From Phocoena phocoena (taxonomy: Eukaryota > Chordata > Mammalia > Artiodactyla > Phocoenidae), in assembly GCF_963924675.1 (NCBI RefSeq), contig NC_089219.1, forward strand, positions 146,526,288 to 146,590,287: DNA of 64,000 nucleotides. Direction: 5' to 3'. The position numbers and the translations under genes are program-made. Positions 13,290 through 24,530 of this stretch are shown here, one piece after another. Positions within the stretch are counted from its first letter, which is position 1. Each line of letters begins with the position of its first letter. The notes beneath the pieces are model-generated. The model made no database searches and was not told the DNA's origin. It saw only the letters and a list, made by a program, of their open reading frames with translations.

Positions 13290-13520
13290 TAATGATAATA
13301 AGGAAGAGGGTAGCCATTATTCACTGAGCATTCAAAATGTGCCAAACACTGCTGAACAATCTACATGCATTATCTCAAATAATTCCCAACAACCTGTGAG
13401 AGAAGTATGATTATTATGCCCAATTTTATAAATAAAAAAATTGAAGCTTATAGAGACTTTAGTATTTCCCAACATCACAAAGCTAACAGGTGGCAATGCT
13501 GGGATTCAAATCTAGAAAGA
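13290..13520 (-). mobile_element. MIR SINE, second adjacent copy
   Basis: 'cattcaaaatgtgccaaaca', then 'attattatgcccaattttat' and 'gctaacaggtggcaatgctg' give a second reverse-strand MIR directly after the first. Confidence 0.75.
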
Positions 13521-13677
13521 CAGAGGCATCTTATAACTTGGAAACAAGGTAAATAAAAAAACAAAACTTATGTAAATGGGTGGCTGAGAAAATCTGCAAA
13601 AAAACTTGAGTTTACTGAGATAAAAGTATATAAGCAAAATAGATAGAAGCATCGAAAATATGATTTTTATAAAATAC

Positions 13678-13896
13678 CTGACGTTTTAAAGAGATCAACT
13701 CCATGTCCAGTTGCCTCAGGATGGTGTTGGCTGCATTGGGGCTACAGGAAACAGCTACCACATCTTCCTGGGTTAAATACATGCCCTTAGGTGGACGGCA
13801 CTTAGAACGCTGAGAATGATGGCGGTGTTGTAAACTCTGATATTCTCTCCTCCCAAGTCCAATCTTGCTAGTTTGGACAGGTTGGTCAGTATTACC
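13678..13896 (-). CDS. RCOR3: RCOR3 coding exon 8 (residues 241-313, LSD1-binding linker)
   Basis: This 219-nt symmetric exon (phase 0-0) begins [20 protein letters not shown], contains [19 protein letters not shown] and ends [14 protein letters not shown]. The PPKGM.L..EDV motif and the following helix belong to the CoREST linker that packs along the LSD1 tower domain (family knowledge). Residue 244 is Asp where I recall Glu in human. The acceptor is TTCTTCCAG and the donor CAG/GTATTT. Confidence 0.97.
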
Positions 13897-14842
13897 CTGG
13901 AAGAATAAAGACAGAATAATAGGTCATTTGGTTTTTACAAATGTATAAACTGAAAACAGTCTATTACTAGTAGAAGTGTCTGTTACACTAAGTACACCTA
14001 CAAAATACTTCTAACCGATTATATTACATACGAGTCCAAATTCACACACACACAACAACTCATCAATTAAGAGGAAATGAGCATATACCATAACGTATCT
14101 TTGATTAATCCACTCAATAAAATGTTTGGTTTCTATGCCCAGAGGACTATGAACAAATGAAAAAGTAAGGTGGACTCTAAACTATTTCTGTTTGCTTCAA
14201 GATTTCAAGATGGGATATATTTTCCCTCAGCAATAAAGGGGAGGGGGAAGCTATAACTTATTAAGTGCAAAGTTTTAAAGAAAGTAAAAAAAAGGGGCAA
14301 ATTAGGAATCATGACAAGTGGCAAATTAGACAACTGGTAAAAAAGAGGTAACATCTCATTCTCACTTTAGCACTGGTGAAAGAGAACTATGCCTTCTAAA
14401 AATTAAAAAGGGCACAGGGTTATTTTAATCCTAACAACATTTCTAGACTCCAAGTCTATTTAACTGTGAATAAAATAAAGTTCAAATCTGCATTTTGGAA
14501 GAGGTTAGGAAAGTTCTAACAATGATCACCATGAACTCTTAAGGAGGGTTTCATTATTACTTGCAATATTCTTAAAGTGTGATGTAAAAATACAATGTTA
14601 TTCTGTGCTTCTGAGACAGGAATCCATTAGAAACTTGTGTCCATTAGGCTGAAGGCTATTTCACTGAATAGACTTAATAATCCAATTCTTTAGAAAAGAA
14701 ACTCCAAAAAAAGTCACAAAATAATTGTATAGTGAAGTATAATCCACCTTGTTGCTTAAAATGCAACTCAAAGCAACACATGGCAGATTTGATGTTCAGG
14801 GAAACTCCTCCCAGTATAGCACTTCTAAAATTGCTAGATCAA

Positions 14843-15194
14843 GTATTTTTTTTTAAAAATAAATTTATTTATTTTTGGCTGCATTGGGTTTTTGTTGTGT
14901 GCGGGCTTTCTCTAGTTGCGGTGAATGGGGGCTACTCTTTGTTGTGGTGCATGGGCTTCTCATTGTGGTGGCTTCTCTTGTTACGGAGCACGGGCTCTAG
15001 GCATGAGGGCTTCAGTAGTTGTGGTGCACAGGCTCAGTACTTATGGCTCATGGGCTCTAGAGTGCAGGCGCAGCAGTTGTGGCGCATGGGCTTAGTTGCT
15101 CCGTGGCATGTGGGATCTTCCTGGACCAGGGCTCGAACCCGTGTCCCCTGCATTGGCAGGTGGATATTTAACCACCGTGCCACTAGGGAAGTCC
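14843..15194 (-). mobile_element. CHR-type SINE, long form
   Basis: The T-run start, 'ggctgcattgggtttttgtt' and a terminal CACTAGGGAAGTCC give a reverse-strand CHR SINE. The duplication CTAGATCAA is at 14834-14842 and 15195-15203. The 173-codon ORF here is SINE translation. Confidence 0.9.
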
Positions 15195-17217
15195 CTAGAT
15201 CAAACATATTTTTTAAATCTTTTAAATTAATTTCTGAGCTGGCAGAGAGGTGAGGAAGTCCCTCAGAGACCAGAAATGATGAGAAAGCAGGAAACCAGAG
15301 GGATAAGCAAGGATGCAGGAGCTGACATTTGCCTAGGCTTCAGTGGACAACAGGTGCAGGGCACAGGAGATAAAGCCAGAACTCTGGAAGGGGACTCCAT
15401 CATTGTGCAAAGTAGGAAAAGTGCCCCTGCCCTGCAGAGGGAGAAGATGATTAAAGAAAGTCATGCCTACTTCATCTTTGGCCGAAAGGAAAGGAAAGAA
15501 ACCAAAAAGTCTTCCCTAAGAATCCCTAACCACAGGCCTATATTCAGGCAGGTTTGGGGACTAAATTTACAGGAATGTCTGGCCTGAAAAACCCCAAGTC
15601 AAAAATGTACTCTGAAGTGTCTCAGGTTGGTAGGGCCTTCAGACAGCTAGCAGAAGTAAAGGCAAACTATCCTCAGAAGAATGCACTGTAAAACCAGGTC
15701 TCAAAAATTTTCAACAAATATGTTCCAAGGAAAATGAGCTCACAACCACAAAGTGCCAAACAAGCCTCATGAGTGAAACACAGCAGAAAGCAAACAATAG
15801 AATTATATCTGCAAAGATGACAAATATTACAATTACTAGGTAAAGAGAATACAATAAGTGTGTTATATGTGTACAAAGAAATAAAAGAACTGAAAATATG
15901 GAATATTCTTATAAGAAATGAGTCTATCAAAACTGACCAAGCAGATATGCAAAAGAACCAAATAGAACACCTAGAAATAAAAAATATTATAAATAAGATT
16001 AGAAACTCAATGGATGGGTTACTTAGCCGATCAGACAGAGCTCAAAAGAAAATTAGTGACTTCAAAAGCACATATGAGAAAAATGCCCAAAACATAGTAC
16101 AGAAGTATGGAAAGACAAAAGGATGGAAAATATGAGTGGTTAAGAGACACGTGAAAAGTCCATTACATTTCTAAAAGAATTCCCAAAAGAAAGAATAGAG
16201 AGAATGAGGGAGAATCTATATTCAAAGAGACAACAAATGAGAATTTTACAGAACTTAAGACAGGATTCAGAAAGTACAAATGAATCCGAAGCAAGTTTAA
16301 AAAAAGAAATCCATACCCAGATACGTTAAAATGAAACGACAGAACACTAAAGACAAAGAAGAGATCATAAAAGCAGACAAAGAGAAAAGCTAAATTACCT
16401 CCAAAGGAATGGTAACTAGCCTGACAGCCGACTTCTCTAAAGCAATGACAGAAATCAGAAAGCAGTAGAATAATATCTTCAAATAATATCCATCAACCTA
16501 GGAGTCTAACCCCAGCAAAACTAAGTGTTCAAGAACAAGGAAGGACATTTTGGACATTCCAAAACTGACTGTGTTTATAATCAATAGACTCACTAAATTA
16601 ACCTGTAAAAGATACACTTTAGAAAAAAGAAAAATTATTTTCAAAGAAAGTTCTAAGATTCAAGAAAGAATGATAAGCAAAATTAATTTCAAGCATGTGA
16701 GTAAATCTAAACTAACCCCGACTATGTGTTTAATATGAGATACTTTAAAAAATAAGATGTAACTAAAACTTGGCAAAAATAGCATATAAATCAAGAGGAT
16801 AGTGGTTGAAGTCAAAGCAGCCTAAGGGTCTTATATTAATTAGAATCCCATTAAAAACACCAATATTAGGCTTTAAGTTAAATATGCAGAATAAAATTTC
16901 CAGAATACACAGTAAGAATAGAAATATAGAAACATTCCAAACTAGTAGACAGTTAAAAAAAAAATCAAACAAGAGATGGATTCTTAATCCAAAAAGAAGG
17001 CCATAAAGGAGGGGAAAGAAAACCAGAAAAAGCAAGCCAAATAGAAGGTAAAAATAAGAAAGAACAAAAATACAAATATCAATGATCATGACTGGTATAT
17101 AGGAGCTAAACTCTCTAGATAAAATATAAAACCCAACCTATATGCTCCTGTAAGACACATACTTAAAATGTGAGGACACAGAAATGTTGAAAATAAGCAA
17201 TAAAGATATACCAGGCA

Positions 17218-17425
17218 GGGCTTCCCTGGTGGCGCAGTGGTTGGGAGGCCGCCTGCCGATGCAGGGGACACGGGTTCGTGCCCCGGTCCTGGAGGATCCC
17301 ACATACAGCGGAGCGGCTGGGCCCGTGAGCCATGGCCGCTGAGCCTGTGCCTCCGGAGCCTGTGCTCCGCAACGGGAGAGGCCGCAACAGTGAGAGGCCC
17401 GTGTACCACAAAAAAAAAAAAAAAA
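17218..17425 (+). mobile_element. CHR-type SINE, GC-rich subfamily, inside the L1
   Basis: GGGCTTCCCTGGTGGCGCAG head and poly-A tail. The duplication AGATATACCAGGCA is perfect at 17204-17217 and 17426-17439. Joining the flanks restores continuous L1 text, so the SINE is younger than the L1. Confidence 0.93.
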
Positions 17426-17809
17426 AGATATACCAGGCAAACACTTAACAAAAGAAAGGTGATAGAGTTATATCAGACAAAATAATCTTGAAAAGTAGAA
17501 GACATCAAAAGAGATGAAAGGGTCATTACATATTGATAAAAGGTTCAATTCAACAAGATAAAACAATTTCTATACACCTAATAACAATAGCTTCAAAATA
17601 TAAAAAGTATTATTTCTCAATAATCCATCAGATAAGCACATAAACACCAACTGAAACAACCCTAGCAAGTAGGCAAGCAGTAACAGAATATTGATTTCAA
17701 GCATATAACTGACAAGCTTCAATTAAGACATAAAAAGCCGGTAACCAATAATTAGAGTATGTATTACTCTCAAGCACACATGGAAAAACATTTATGAAAA
17801 TTCGACATT

Positions 17810-18060
17810 CTAGACTTGGAGGTTTTAAAACATATCCTCAAATTCCTCAACATTCCAACCACTGAGAAGTGGGACTCTCTCCCATTCTCCTTGATTCTGG
17901 ACCAACTTTAGTAACTCACTTAAAACCAACAGAATGCAGTAGATTTGGGGATGATTACTTCGGAGGCAACCAGCCATGGTCAGAAACCAAATTACTAAGG
18001 GACCACCAGGCTAGAGAGGAATGCTAGCTAACAGCTAGTATATCAACTACCAGTCATGCG
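17810..18060 (+). mobile_element. Probable MLT1-like LTR fragment
   Basis: 'gtaactcacttaaaaccaac' and 'agaatgcagtag', then 'accagtcatgcgagcaagtc' resemble the MLT1 MaLR LTR family ('gacttgctttgaccaa...gaatg', 'catgcgagcaagcc'). Ends are not defined. Confidence 0.45.
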
Positions 18061-19084
18061 AGCAAGTCAAAAACCTTTAATAACATCCTACTTGATGTTG
18101 AAACGTAAAAATCATTCTCTCTAAAGTCAGGAATAAGATAAAAATATTTGCTATCATAACTTCATTCAACATTATACTGGTGATTCTAACCAGTTCAGTA
18201 AGGGAAGAAATAAAAGGTATTATAAGGACTGAAAAGAAATAAAACTGCTGTTATTTTCAGATAATATAAACCTCTATATAGGAAATGCAAACTAATCTAC
18301 AAACAATTAAAGATTTCATTTCTCTCCAGTTTATATGTAGATTCAACGGAACATCAAGTAGCACTTTCCTACTTTGAAGTTTGAGAGCAAAAGTCCAAAA
18401 ATAGCCAAGGACTTTCACCTTTAGAAGCCCTACCAAGTAATGGGACTCATCCTAGCAGCTATCAAGACTTATAAAGTTATAGTAATCAAGACATTGTGTG
18501 ACTGACAAGGGATATATAACTGACAAGAGAAGCAGACTAGAGAGCCATACATATATAGAAACCTCATCTATGATGAAGCTGACATGGCAGACCAGTTGAA
18601 AGAAATGAACTCGCTTCCATATTGGAAAACAAATAAATAAAAACGGGTCTCTATCTCACAACATAAACAAAACCTAATTACTGAAAGATCAAGGACTTAA
18701 GTGTAAAAAACAAAACTTTAAAACTTAAAAATTTTATACATTGTCTTTAAGAAAAAGACAAAACCAAACCAATAGATAAAAAACAAACACAAATAAGCAT
18801 TAAAAAAAGACACAATAATAGACAAAGGATGGAAAAATAATTGGCCTTATTAGTAATCTCATGAATGAATTGAGAACACAATGAGATACCATTTCAGGTC
18901 ATCAGATTTCTAACATCTTGAAAGTCTTACCACATAAAGTATTGGCAAGGAACTGGATAATGAGTACTCTCATAGCCCAACAGAAGTACATCAAATGTAG
19001 AAAATGATTTGCCATTACCTAGGAAAGTTAAACATGGTTATACCCTAAAATACAGTAATTCCACTCCAAACAATCCTAGGGCAT

Positions 19085-19257
19085 TATTACTCACTAAGTC
19101 ACTGCTGGCATTTTGGTGGAACAATCTGTGCTGTGCATTTCAGGAGAGCTGGCATCCCTTTCCCAATATATGCCAGTGGTGCCCATCAACCAAAAACACG
19201 TCCATAATTTTTAAATGCCCTTTATGTGAGTAATACTAAACCTAGCTGAGAACCACT
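19085..19257 (-). mobile_element. MER5-like hAT-Charlie element
   Basis: The reverse strand starts ACAGTGGTTCTCAGCTAGG, with 'tttttggttgatgggcacca' in the body, as in MER5A/B nonautonomous hAT elements. It sits within the L1 text, which resumes at about 19,258. Confidence 0.7.
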
Positions 19258-20149
19258 GTCCCAAAGGAACTCTTATATATATGTATCCAGGGTATGTTCT
19301 TATCAGTATTGTTCATAATAATAAAAAGCTAGAAATGATGTCCATTAATTAGAGAGTGGTTAAGTTGTAGCATATGCATACAAGGGAACACTGTAATACA
19401 GCAATGAAAATGAACTGCAAAAACATGTTGGACAGCAACAAAAAAATGCGGGTAGCTGAACACATACAATATAATTCCATTTAAATCAAGTCTGAAATGT
19501 ACAAAACTAAATGTGAGTTGCTCAGAGATACATAACTTTGTGATAAAACTATAAAAAAGGGAGTGAATAATTGATAAATTTCAGGATAGATGTTCCCACT
19601 GGAAAGAAGGGAGGGGTGCAATAAAGAAAACATACACAAAGGACTTCTGTTTCTTGAGCTCAGTCATGGACACACTGGTGTTTGTTTTATTATTATTCTT
19701 TAAATTGTACATAGTCTATGGTATGTATAGTTCATAATTTTTAAAAGTTAAAAATAAAAACCTTTCCATATAATGTGTCAACAACATGCAGAAGCAGCTA
19801 TAAAGATGTGTGTTAAAGGCAATGATATAGTATCATTCCCTGAGTGGTGTCCCTATCATCTGTGAAAGAACAGAGAAATGAATGAAGCTGCTGACAAACA
19901 GTACGAGCCTCGGACCACAACCTTGCAGTATGTTTTTAACACTTTTTAACTTTTACTCCCCTCACTACATTTGCTAACAGGATGAGATCACAGGCCAACA
20001 AAAGACCAAATGTGTAAGTACCATCTCGCATAGTTGGAAAAAACAGTATTCCACATACATACATTTCCTACATAACTAAACCCAAATCCCTAATCTCTCA
20101 TATTTGTACAGTAATTAAGAATTCATAACATATATTCTCATCTGTTAAA

Positions 20150-21100
20150 ATAAATTTGACTGAAAGCCTACTATCTACCAGGCCCTGTAGTTAAGACACA
20201 ATTCTTGCTCTTTAAGGGCTTACCACCCAGGGATAGGTAAGCAGGTGAGGGGAAACCAGATGTAAACAAGTACCACTTAGCTCAATGAGTGCTGCAACGG
20301 ATTTAAAGAAAACTGAGGAGGTGGTCAATTCAACATAAGGCACAGGAGAGTTCATAGACAAGCTACATGTTGCAGAGTTATGAGGAATTTGCCTGGCAGA
20401 TTTGAGAAGAAAGGGAATTCTAGAAAAAAAATGGACCAACAAGGAACAAAGGCTGGGGGAACTAAAACACTTACCTGAAACTCTCTTAGGAATGTGAAAT
20501 AAGTGGGGTGGGGCAGGGAATGCCTAACTAGAAAGACTGTTTTATCCTATGGACAAAGCCATGGAAGGGTTGCAAACAGTAAATTTGGTTTTAAAAAGAT
20601 TGCTTTGGCAGCAGGGTGAAGAATGGACTTGGAAGGTGTGGTGCAGAGTCTGGAGGCATGGAGATAAGGTAAATTAAGATAAGATAGAAAATGTCAGTAA
20701 TTCAGAGAAGAGATGAGAACCTAAAAATAAGGCAGTCACCTAGAAGACCAAAGAGAAAAGAACAAAATTTACAGTTATTTGAGAGAGAGAATTAAAAATG
20801 GTAATGACAATATGAACAGAGTAATTGAGAAAAAGAAGTCACTAAAACTGAGACACAATGGTTAAAAAGGTAGACAGGAATCAGAGAATCGTGTTAGAAA
20901 ACTCAAAAAGAGATTTTCAGAAGAAGGGAGGGGTCAATAACTTGAAATAATACAGGAAGCACAAGGAGAGTACACTGAGAAACCAGTCCTTGGATGTGGC
21001 AGTTAGCAGGTCACTGCTGGCCTATCAGCAGTTTCAGAGAAGTAAAGGGACAGAAGTCTGACTGAAGCAAACTCAAGTGAAGCCATGCTAAGGAGGATAA
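20150..21100. repeat. Old interspersed repeat block C (same family as 10.2-10.9 kb)
   Basis: It begins 'ctaccaggccctgtagttaa', continues 'tctttaagggcttaccaccc' and then a long purine-rich body ('gaatggacttggaaggtgtg'). Related in style to blocks A and B; family not named. Confidence 0.4.
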
Positions 21101-21717
21101 TTCTTTCTAGACTGGTTGGGAGATAGTCATGCTTTTAAACGAAAGACTGGAGCTTACTTCTGGGCTGCAATGAAAAGGTTGAAAGTATGACAAACAGAAG
21201 GTCCTAGAGGCAATATGAGGGGATAAGATAGGTCAAACAAGCAGTGAAATTATACAGAACAAGGGGAGGGGCCTACCTTGAGAGAGAGGCATTCAGCTCA
21301 GACTGTTCATTCAGTAATTTCATATTACTGGATTTGTGACATTTTAAAATATCTGATCCTATCAAGTACCAGCAAGGAAGTGGACAATGAGTACTATGTG
21401 AAGTGCTAGGGGATACCAGATGTTCCAGTGTTACTGAGGCCCTGACTTCAAAGAGTTCACAGCTTAGTGGGCAAAAGTGGGCAAAAGACAATAATTTTAA
21501 TATAACATCCTAAGTGTAAATATACTCAGATAAAAAGGCTAGTATGGTAGCACAGAGGTTAGGGGAAGGGCTGGAATTTAAGGGTGTTCCTGCTTGATAT
21601 TTTCTCCATGAAGTAGAAAGTGAAGTTATCTGCTAAGTTTTTTTAGGGGAGTGGAGAGGTGGTAGGTGATGTGTAGCAAAGGATGAATGTTCAAACAGTT
21701 GCTTACATAATAAATTT

Positions 21718-21840
21718 TATTCAAGATTTATTATGTACTGGGTACTGTAATACGTACTTTTATACATATTACCTCTTTGATTGTCAGAACCTTTTAATTT
21801 TACCAATGGAAAAAACTGAAAATTACAGGTTGAAAAAAAC
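21718..21840 (-). mobile_element. MIR fragment
   Basis: 'tttattatgtactgggtact', 'ctctttgattgtcagaacc' and 'ccaatggaaaaaactgaaaa' match the reverse strand of MIR with heavy decay. Confidence 0.55.
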
Positions 21841-22677
21841 TGAGAGGTGCTAAGGGCTACACTGAGATTGGAAACTACTTTTTGTAAGTAGCAACAATGT
21901 ACGTGATCCTGCAATTTTCTCCTGCTACACCAGACCAAGAATAGCAATTGATCCAGCATTGTGGGTTTATAGGGTTAGAGAAGGAATAGCAGAAGGGTGA
22001 GAGAAATGGGGAGTCAAAGATACTGGGAAGAGAGCAACTTAAGTAATTGGTCATTTGGTCTATGGTTTAGGGAAACAAGGAGACTTGGAAAAGAAATGAA
22101 GGAATCTAGGAACTTGAGAACATTTAGCAGTAGTAAGAAAATCAGTAAAATATCAAGTTAAGGGTAGGATTTATTAAATTTCATTGATGAAAGATGACAA
22201 GGGCCAGAATGGGCCATGGCATTGAGTTCCTTAAGAGGAGGAATGGGAGTCATATTGGATGAAGTCACATTCTCCAATTTTCAATGTTATTTTCACTATT
22301 CCACAGCTGCCAATACATCACAAGCCTTTACTCATCAACATTTGGTCTATTTTTTTACAATTATGCAATTCCTTGCCTTAATAATTAATGAGCATGCGTA
22401 TCAATTTAAAACTTTTCTTTTTAATGATTTTAAGTCATCGTTATTATCATTAAATTGAGGAATATGAGTGCTCTTCTAGTTGGGGATTCTTCCATCTCTT
22501 CCTTTGATGCAGCTTTCAATTTTCACTGCTGTCAGTATACCTGGTACTAATTAATAATTTGTTATAACATGGAATAAACTAAATGTTTTCCAAGAATATT
22601 CTACACCTAATTGTATTATAATTGTATTATCTGAGGGTGGTTCTACTTCTTTTCTATGGATTAAAGAATAGGCATCG

Positions 22678-22809
22678 GGCTTCCCTAGTGGCGCAGTGGT
22701 TGAGAGTCCGCCTGCCGATGCAGGGGACACGGGTTCATGACCCGGTCCGGGAGGATCCCACATGCCGCGGAGCGGCTGGGCCCGTGAGCCATGGCCGCTG
22801 AGCCTGCGC
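22678..22809 (+). mobile_element. CHR SINE, GC-rich, 3' truncated (stack member 1)
   Basis: Head GGGCTTCCCTAGTGGCGCAG to GCCGCTGAGCCTGCGC, then it stops without a tail. Flanked by AAAGAATAGGCATCG (22663-22677) and GAAGAATAGGCATCG (22810-22824). Confidence 0.92.
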
Positions 22810-22824
22810 GAAGAATAGGCATCG

Positions 22825-22968
22825 TGGGGAGTTCCCAGGTGGCTTGGTGGTTAGGATTCCGGGTTTTCACTGCTGTGGCTTGGGTTCAATCCCTCGTCGG
22901 GGAAGTAAGATACCACAAGCTACTTGGGGCAGCCAGAAATAAAAAATTTAAAAAAAATAAAAAAAATA
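22825..22968 (+). mobile_element. CHR-1-like SINE (stack member 2)
   Basis: GGAGTTCCCAGGTGGCTTGG head, GGTTCAATCCC B-box and an A-rich tail. It shares the target copy at 22810-22824 on the left and AAAGAATAGGCAT (22969-22981) on the right. It is a different subfamily from its neighbours. Confidence 0.9.
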
Positions 22969-22981
22969 AAAGAATAGGCAT

Positions 22982-23319
22982 GGGGACTTCCCCGGTGGCA
23001 CAGTGGTTAAGAATCCGTCTGCCGATGCAGGGGACATGGGTTCGAGCCCTGGTCCTGGAAGATCCCACATGCCACAGAGCAACTAAGCCCGTGCACCACA
23101 ACTACTGAGCCTGTGCTCTACAGCCCTCGAGCCACAACTACTGAAGCCCGTAAGCCTAGAGCCCGTGCTCTGCAACAAGAGAAGCCACTGCGATGAGAAG
23201 CCCACACACCGCAACAAAGAGGAGCCCCTGCTCACCGCAACTAGAGAAAGCCTGCGTGCAGCAACAAAGACCCAATGCAGCCATAAATAAATAAATAAAT
23301 ACATTTATTAAAAAAAAAA
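22982..23319 (+). mobile_element. CHR-type SINE, long form (stack member 3)
   Basis: GGGGACTTCCCCGGTGGCAC head, full long body and (AAAT)n/poly-A tail. The right flank is AAAGAGTAGACATCG (23320-23334), a diverged fourth copy of the same target. It ends about 240 nt from RCOR3 exon 7. Confidence 0.92.
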
Positions 23320-23562
23320 AAAGAGTAGACATCGTGGCAGGGCTTTTATACTTCGGAGTGGATGAGATAACCCCAAAATTACTTAACTCATTGGCTAATT
23401 GGAGTTCTAGATGTTATCGTTTTTCCAAAAACCTCCAATTAACATTGAAATTTACTACCTTTTAACCCATTATATAAAAATGTTTTTCTTAATATGAAGT
23501 ACTATTCGTTTTTTGGAGTGGATTTGTAGAACAATTATAAGCACCCTAATGATTATCATTAC

Positions 23563-23641
23563 CTCTTTCTTGGCTTCTTTTTTAGGATCATAATCACTAT
23601 CATTTCCATCCATTGGGTGTGTTTCTTCCACATCATCATCA
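23563..23641 (-). CDS. RCOR3: RCOR3 coding exon 7 (residues 214-240, acidic linker)
   Basis: This 79-nt exon has acceptor TTTTTCAG and donor GAG/GTAATG. It encodes SDDDVEETHPMDGNDSDYDP and then KKEAKKE, an acidic linker between SANT1 and the LSD1-binding helices, likely disordered. A stack of three SINEs begins only about 240 nt downstream in intron 7. Confidence 0.95.
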
Positions 23642-24405
23642 CTGAAAAAAAAACAAAGATTAATAAACTTAATTCACTTCCTTTTATTGTGTTCCAGTGC
23701 TCTCATCAAACTGCAACATACCTGGCTAATAATTTTACTAAATATTCCCCAGGAGTTGTCCTTGGGAAGATGAGCTTTTATAGTTTAGATTTCTGTAGTG
23801 TTTAGAAACATTTACCCTTTTAGGTATATAGAATCATTTAAGCAAACGTTTCTAGCTAAAAAACAGAGACCCAATAGGAAAGATATTTAGAAAGAAATAT
23901 CATTTGGGAAAAAGAACACATTTATTAATTTGATATAATACTTATTTTCCAACTGGAGAACTGAAATAATAAGTTATTATATCAAATTAATAAATGTGTT
24001 CCAAGTGGAGAACTGAAAAAATGATCTTTTATACTACCAGAAAGATACAGCTACAATAATGTGGACCTCAGTTACTCAGATAACTGTGGAAAGACCATCT
24101 GCCAGAGAATATACTTCTTAATATATTCTAAATATATGTATTGAATACATCAGTACTGAAAGGAAGCATTTGTGATTAGTTAAATACAACTCACATATAA
24201 CTCAGTTGCAAGGTTTGCTGGCTATGATTAACAGTTAAAGAGTTGAAGAGAGTCCTTACTATTAAGATTTCTGATCACTCAGTTCTTCTCGTCAGAGTGG
24301 AAACATGAATGTAAGGATAAGAAGCATTTACACTGTATTGTGATAATTGCTCTGCCTTAGGAAATACAAGCAATACCTGTAACTACATAAAGGCATTCAA
24401 CCCAC
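23642..24405 (-). other. RCOR3 intron 6, with long hairpin
   Basis: A short intron with AT-rich unique sequence and one striking inverted repeat at 23914-24001 (separate entry). Confidence 0.7.
23914..24001. repeat. Inverted repeat, about 33-bp arms, 21-nt loop
   Basis: The left arm 23914-23946 begins GAACACATTTATTAATTTG. The right arm 23968-24001 is its reverse complement except for one extra T. The loop text AACTGGAGAACTGAAA recurs as AAGTGGAGAACTGAAA just after the right arm, so arm and loop were both duplicated. Confidence 0.88.
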
Positions 24406-24530
24406 CTGTCACCCTGATTATGTCTATTGGCTAGTTTACGAGCCTGGCGATCCATCAAGCTTGTCCTAGATCGAGTTTTTTTCCAGGAATAGTAATATTT
24501 CACAAGGCTAGCAATTGTCTTATCTGGAAG
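24406..24530 (-). CDS. RCOR3: RCOR3 coding exon 6 (residues 173-213, SANT1 end)
   Basis: This 125-nt exon has acceptor TTTTTTCAAG and donor ACAG/GTGGGT. It encodes [20 protein letters not shown], the third SANT1 helix, then [19 protein letters not shown], a basic stretch opening the linker. [14 protein letters not shown] is specific to RCOR3/RCOR2-like proteins; RCOR1 has [14 protein letters not shown]. It ends with two bases of a Ser codon. Confidence 0.97.

Larger units (their letters stand above)
8719..13677 (-). other. RCOR3 intron 8
   Basis: It contains a MIR split by unassigned DNA (about 9.04-9.82 kb), two blocks of an old repeat family (10.2-10.94 and 12.4-12.9 kb), two CHR SINEs (10972-11325, 11445-11641) and two adjacent minus-strand MIRs (13.0-13.5 kb). 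ORFs of 117-170 codons around 11.3-12.0 kb are translations of SINE sequence and are not genes. Confidence 0.6.
15230..19760 (+). mobile_element. Old LINE-1 (L1M/HAL1-like), ORF1 and ORF2 remnants
   Basis: An ORF1-like coiled-coil segment is at 15860-16135 (EIKNIINKIRNSMDG...DRAQKKISDF). Then 'aaagaaatccatacccagat' and 'cctgacagccgacttctc' match L1 ORF1. ORF2-like text follows: 'tcaattcaacaagataa' (17.55 kb), 'ttcattcaacattatactgg' (18.16 kb), 'tcaagacattgtgtgactga' (18.49 kb). Many stops and frameshifts mean it is dead. It is interrupted by a SINE at 17218-17425, a probable LTR fragment at 17.8-18.06 kb and a MER5-like element at 19.09-19.26 kb. Confidence 0.75.
13897..23562 (-). other. RCOR3 intron 7 (9.7 kb)
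   Basis: It contains a CHR SINE (14843-15194), a long old L1 (about 15.2-19.76 kb) with a SINE and a MER5-like element inside, an old repeat block (20.15-21.1 kb), a MIR (21.72-21.84 kb) and a stack of three SINEs (22663-23334). No additional exon is visible. Confidence 0.6.

Noticed and set aside
14732..15253. 173-codon ORF on the plus strand
   Set aside because: It lies almost wholly within the reverse-oriented CHR SINE at 14843-15194.
15860..16135. 91-codon coiled-coil-like ORF
   Set aside because: Matches L1 ORF1 text and is followed by further L1 sequence.
22663..23334. Evenly spaced direct repeats resembling a CRISPR-like array
   Set aside because: The repeats are SINE target-site duplications in a mammalian genome; the 'spacers' are SINEs.
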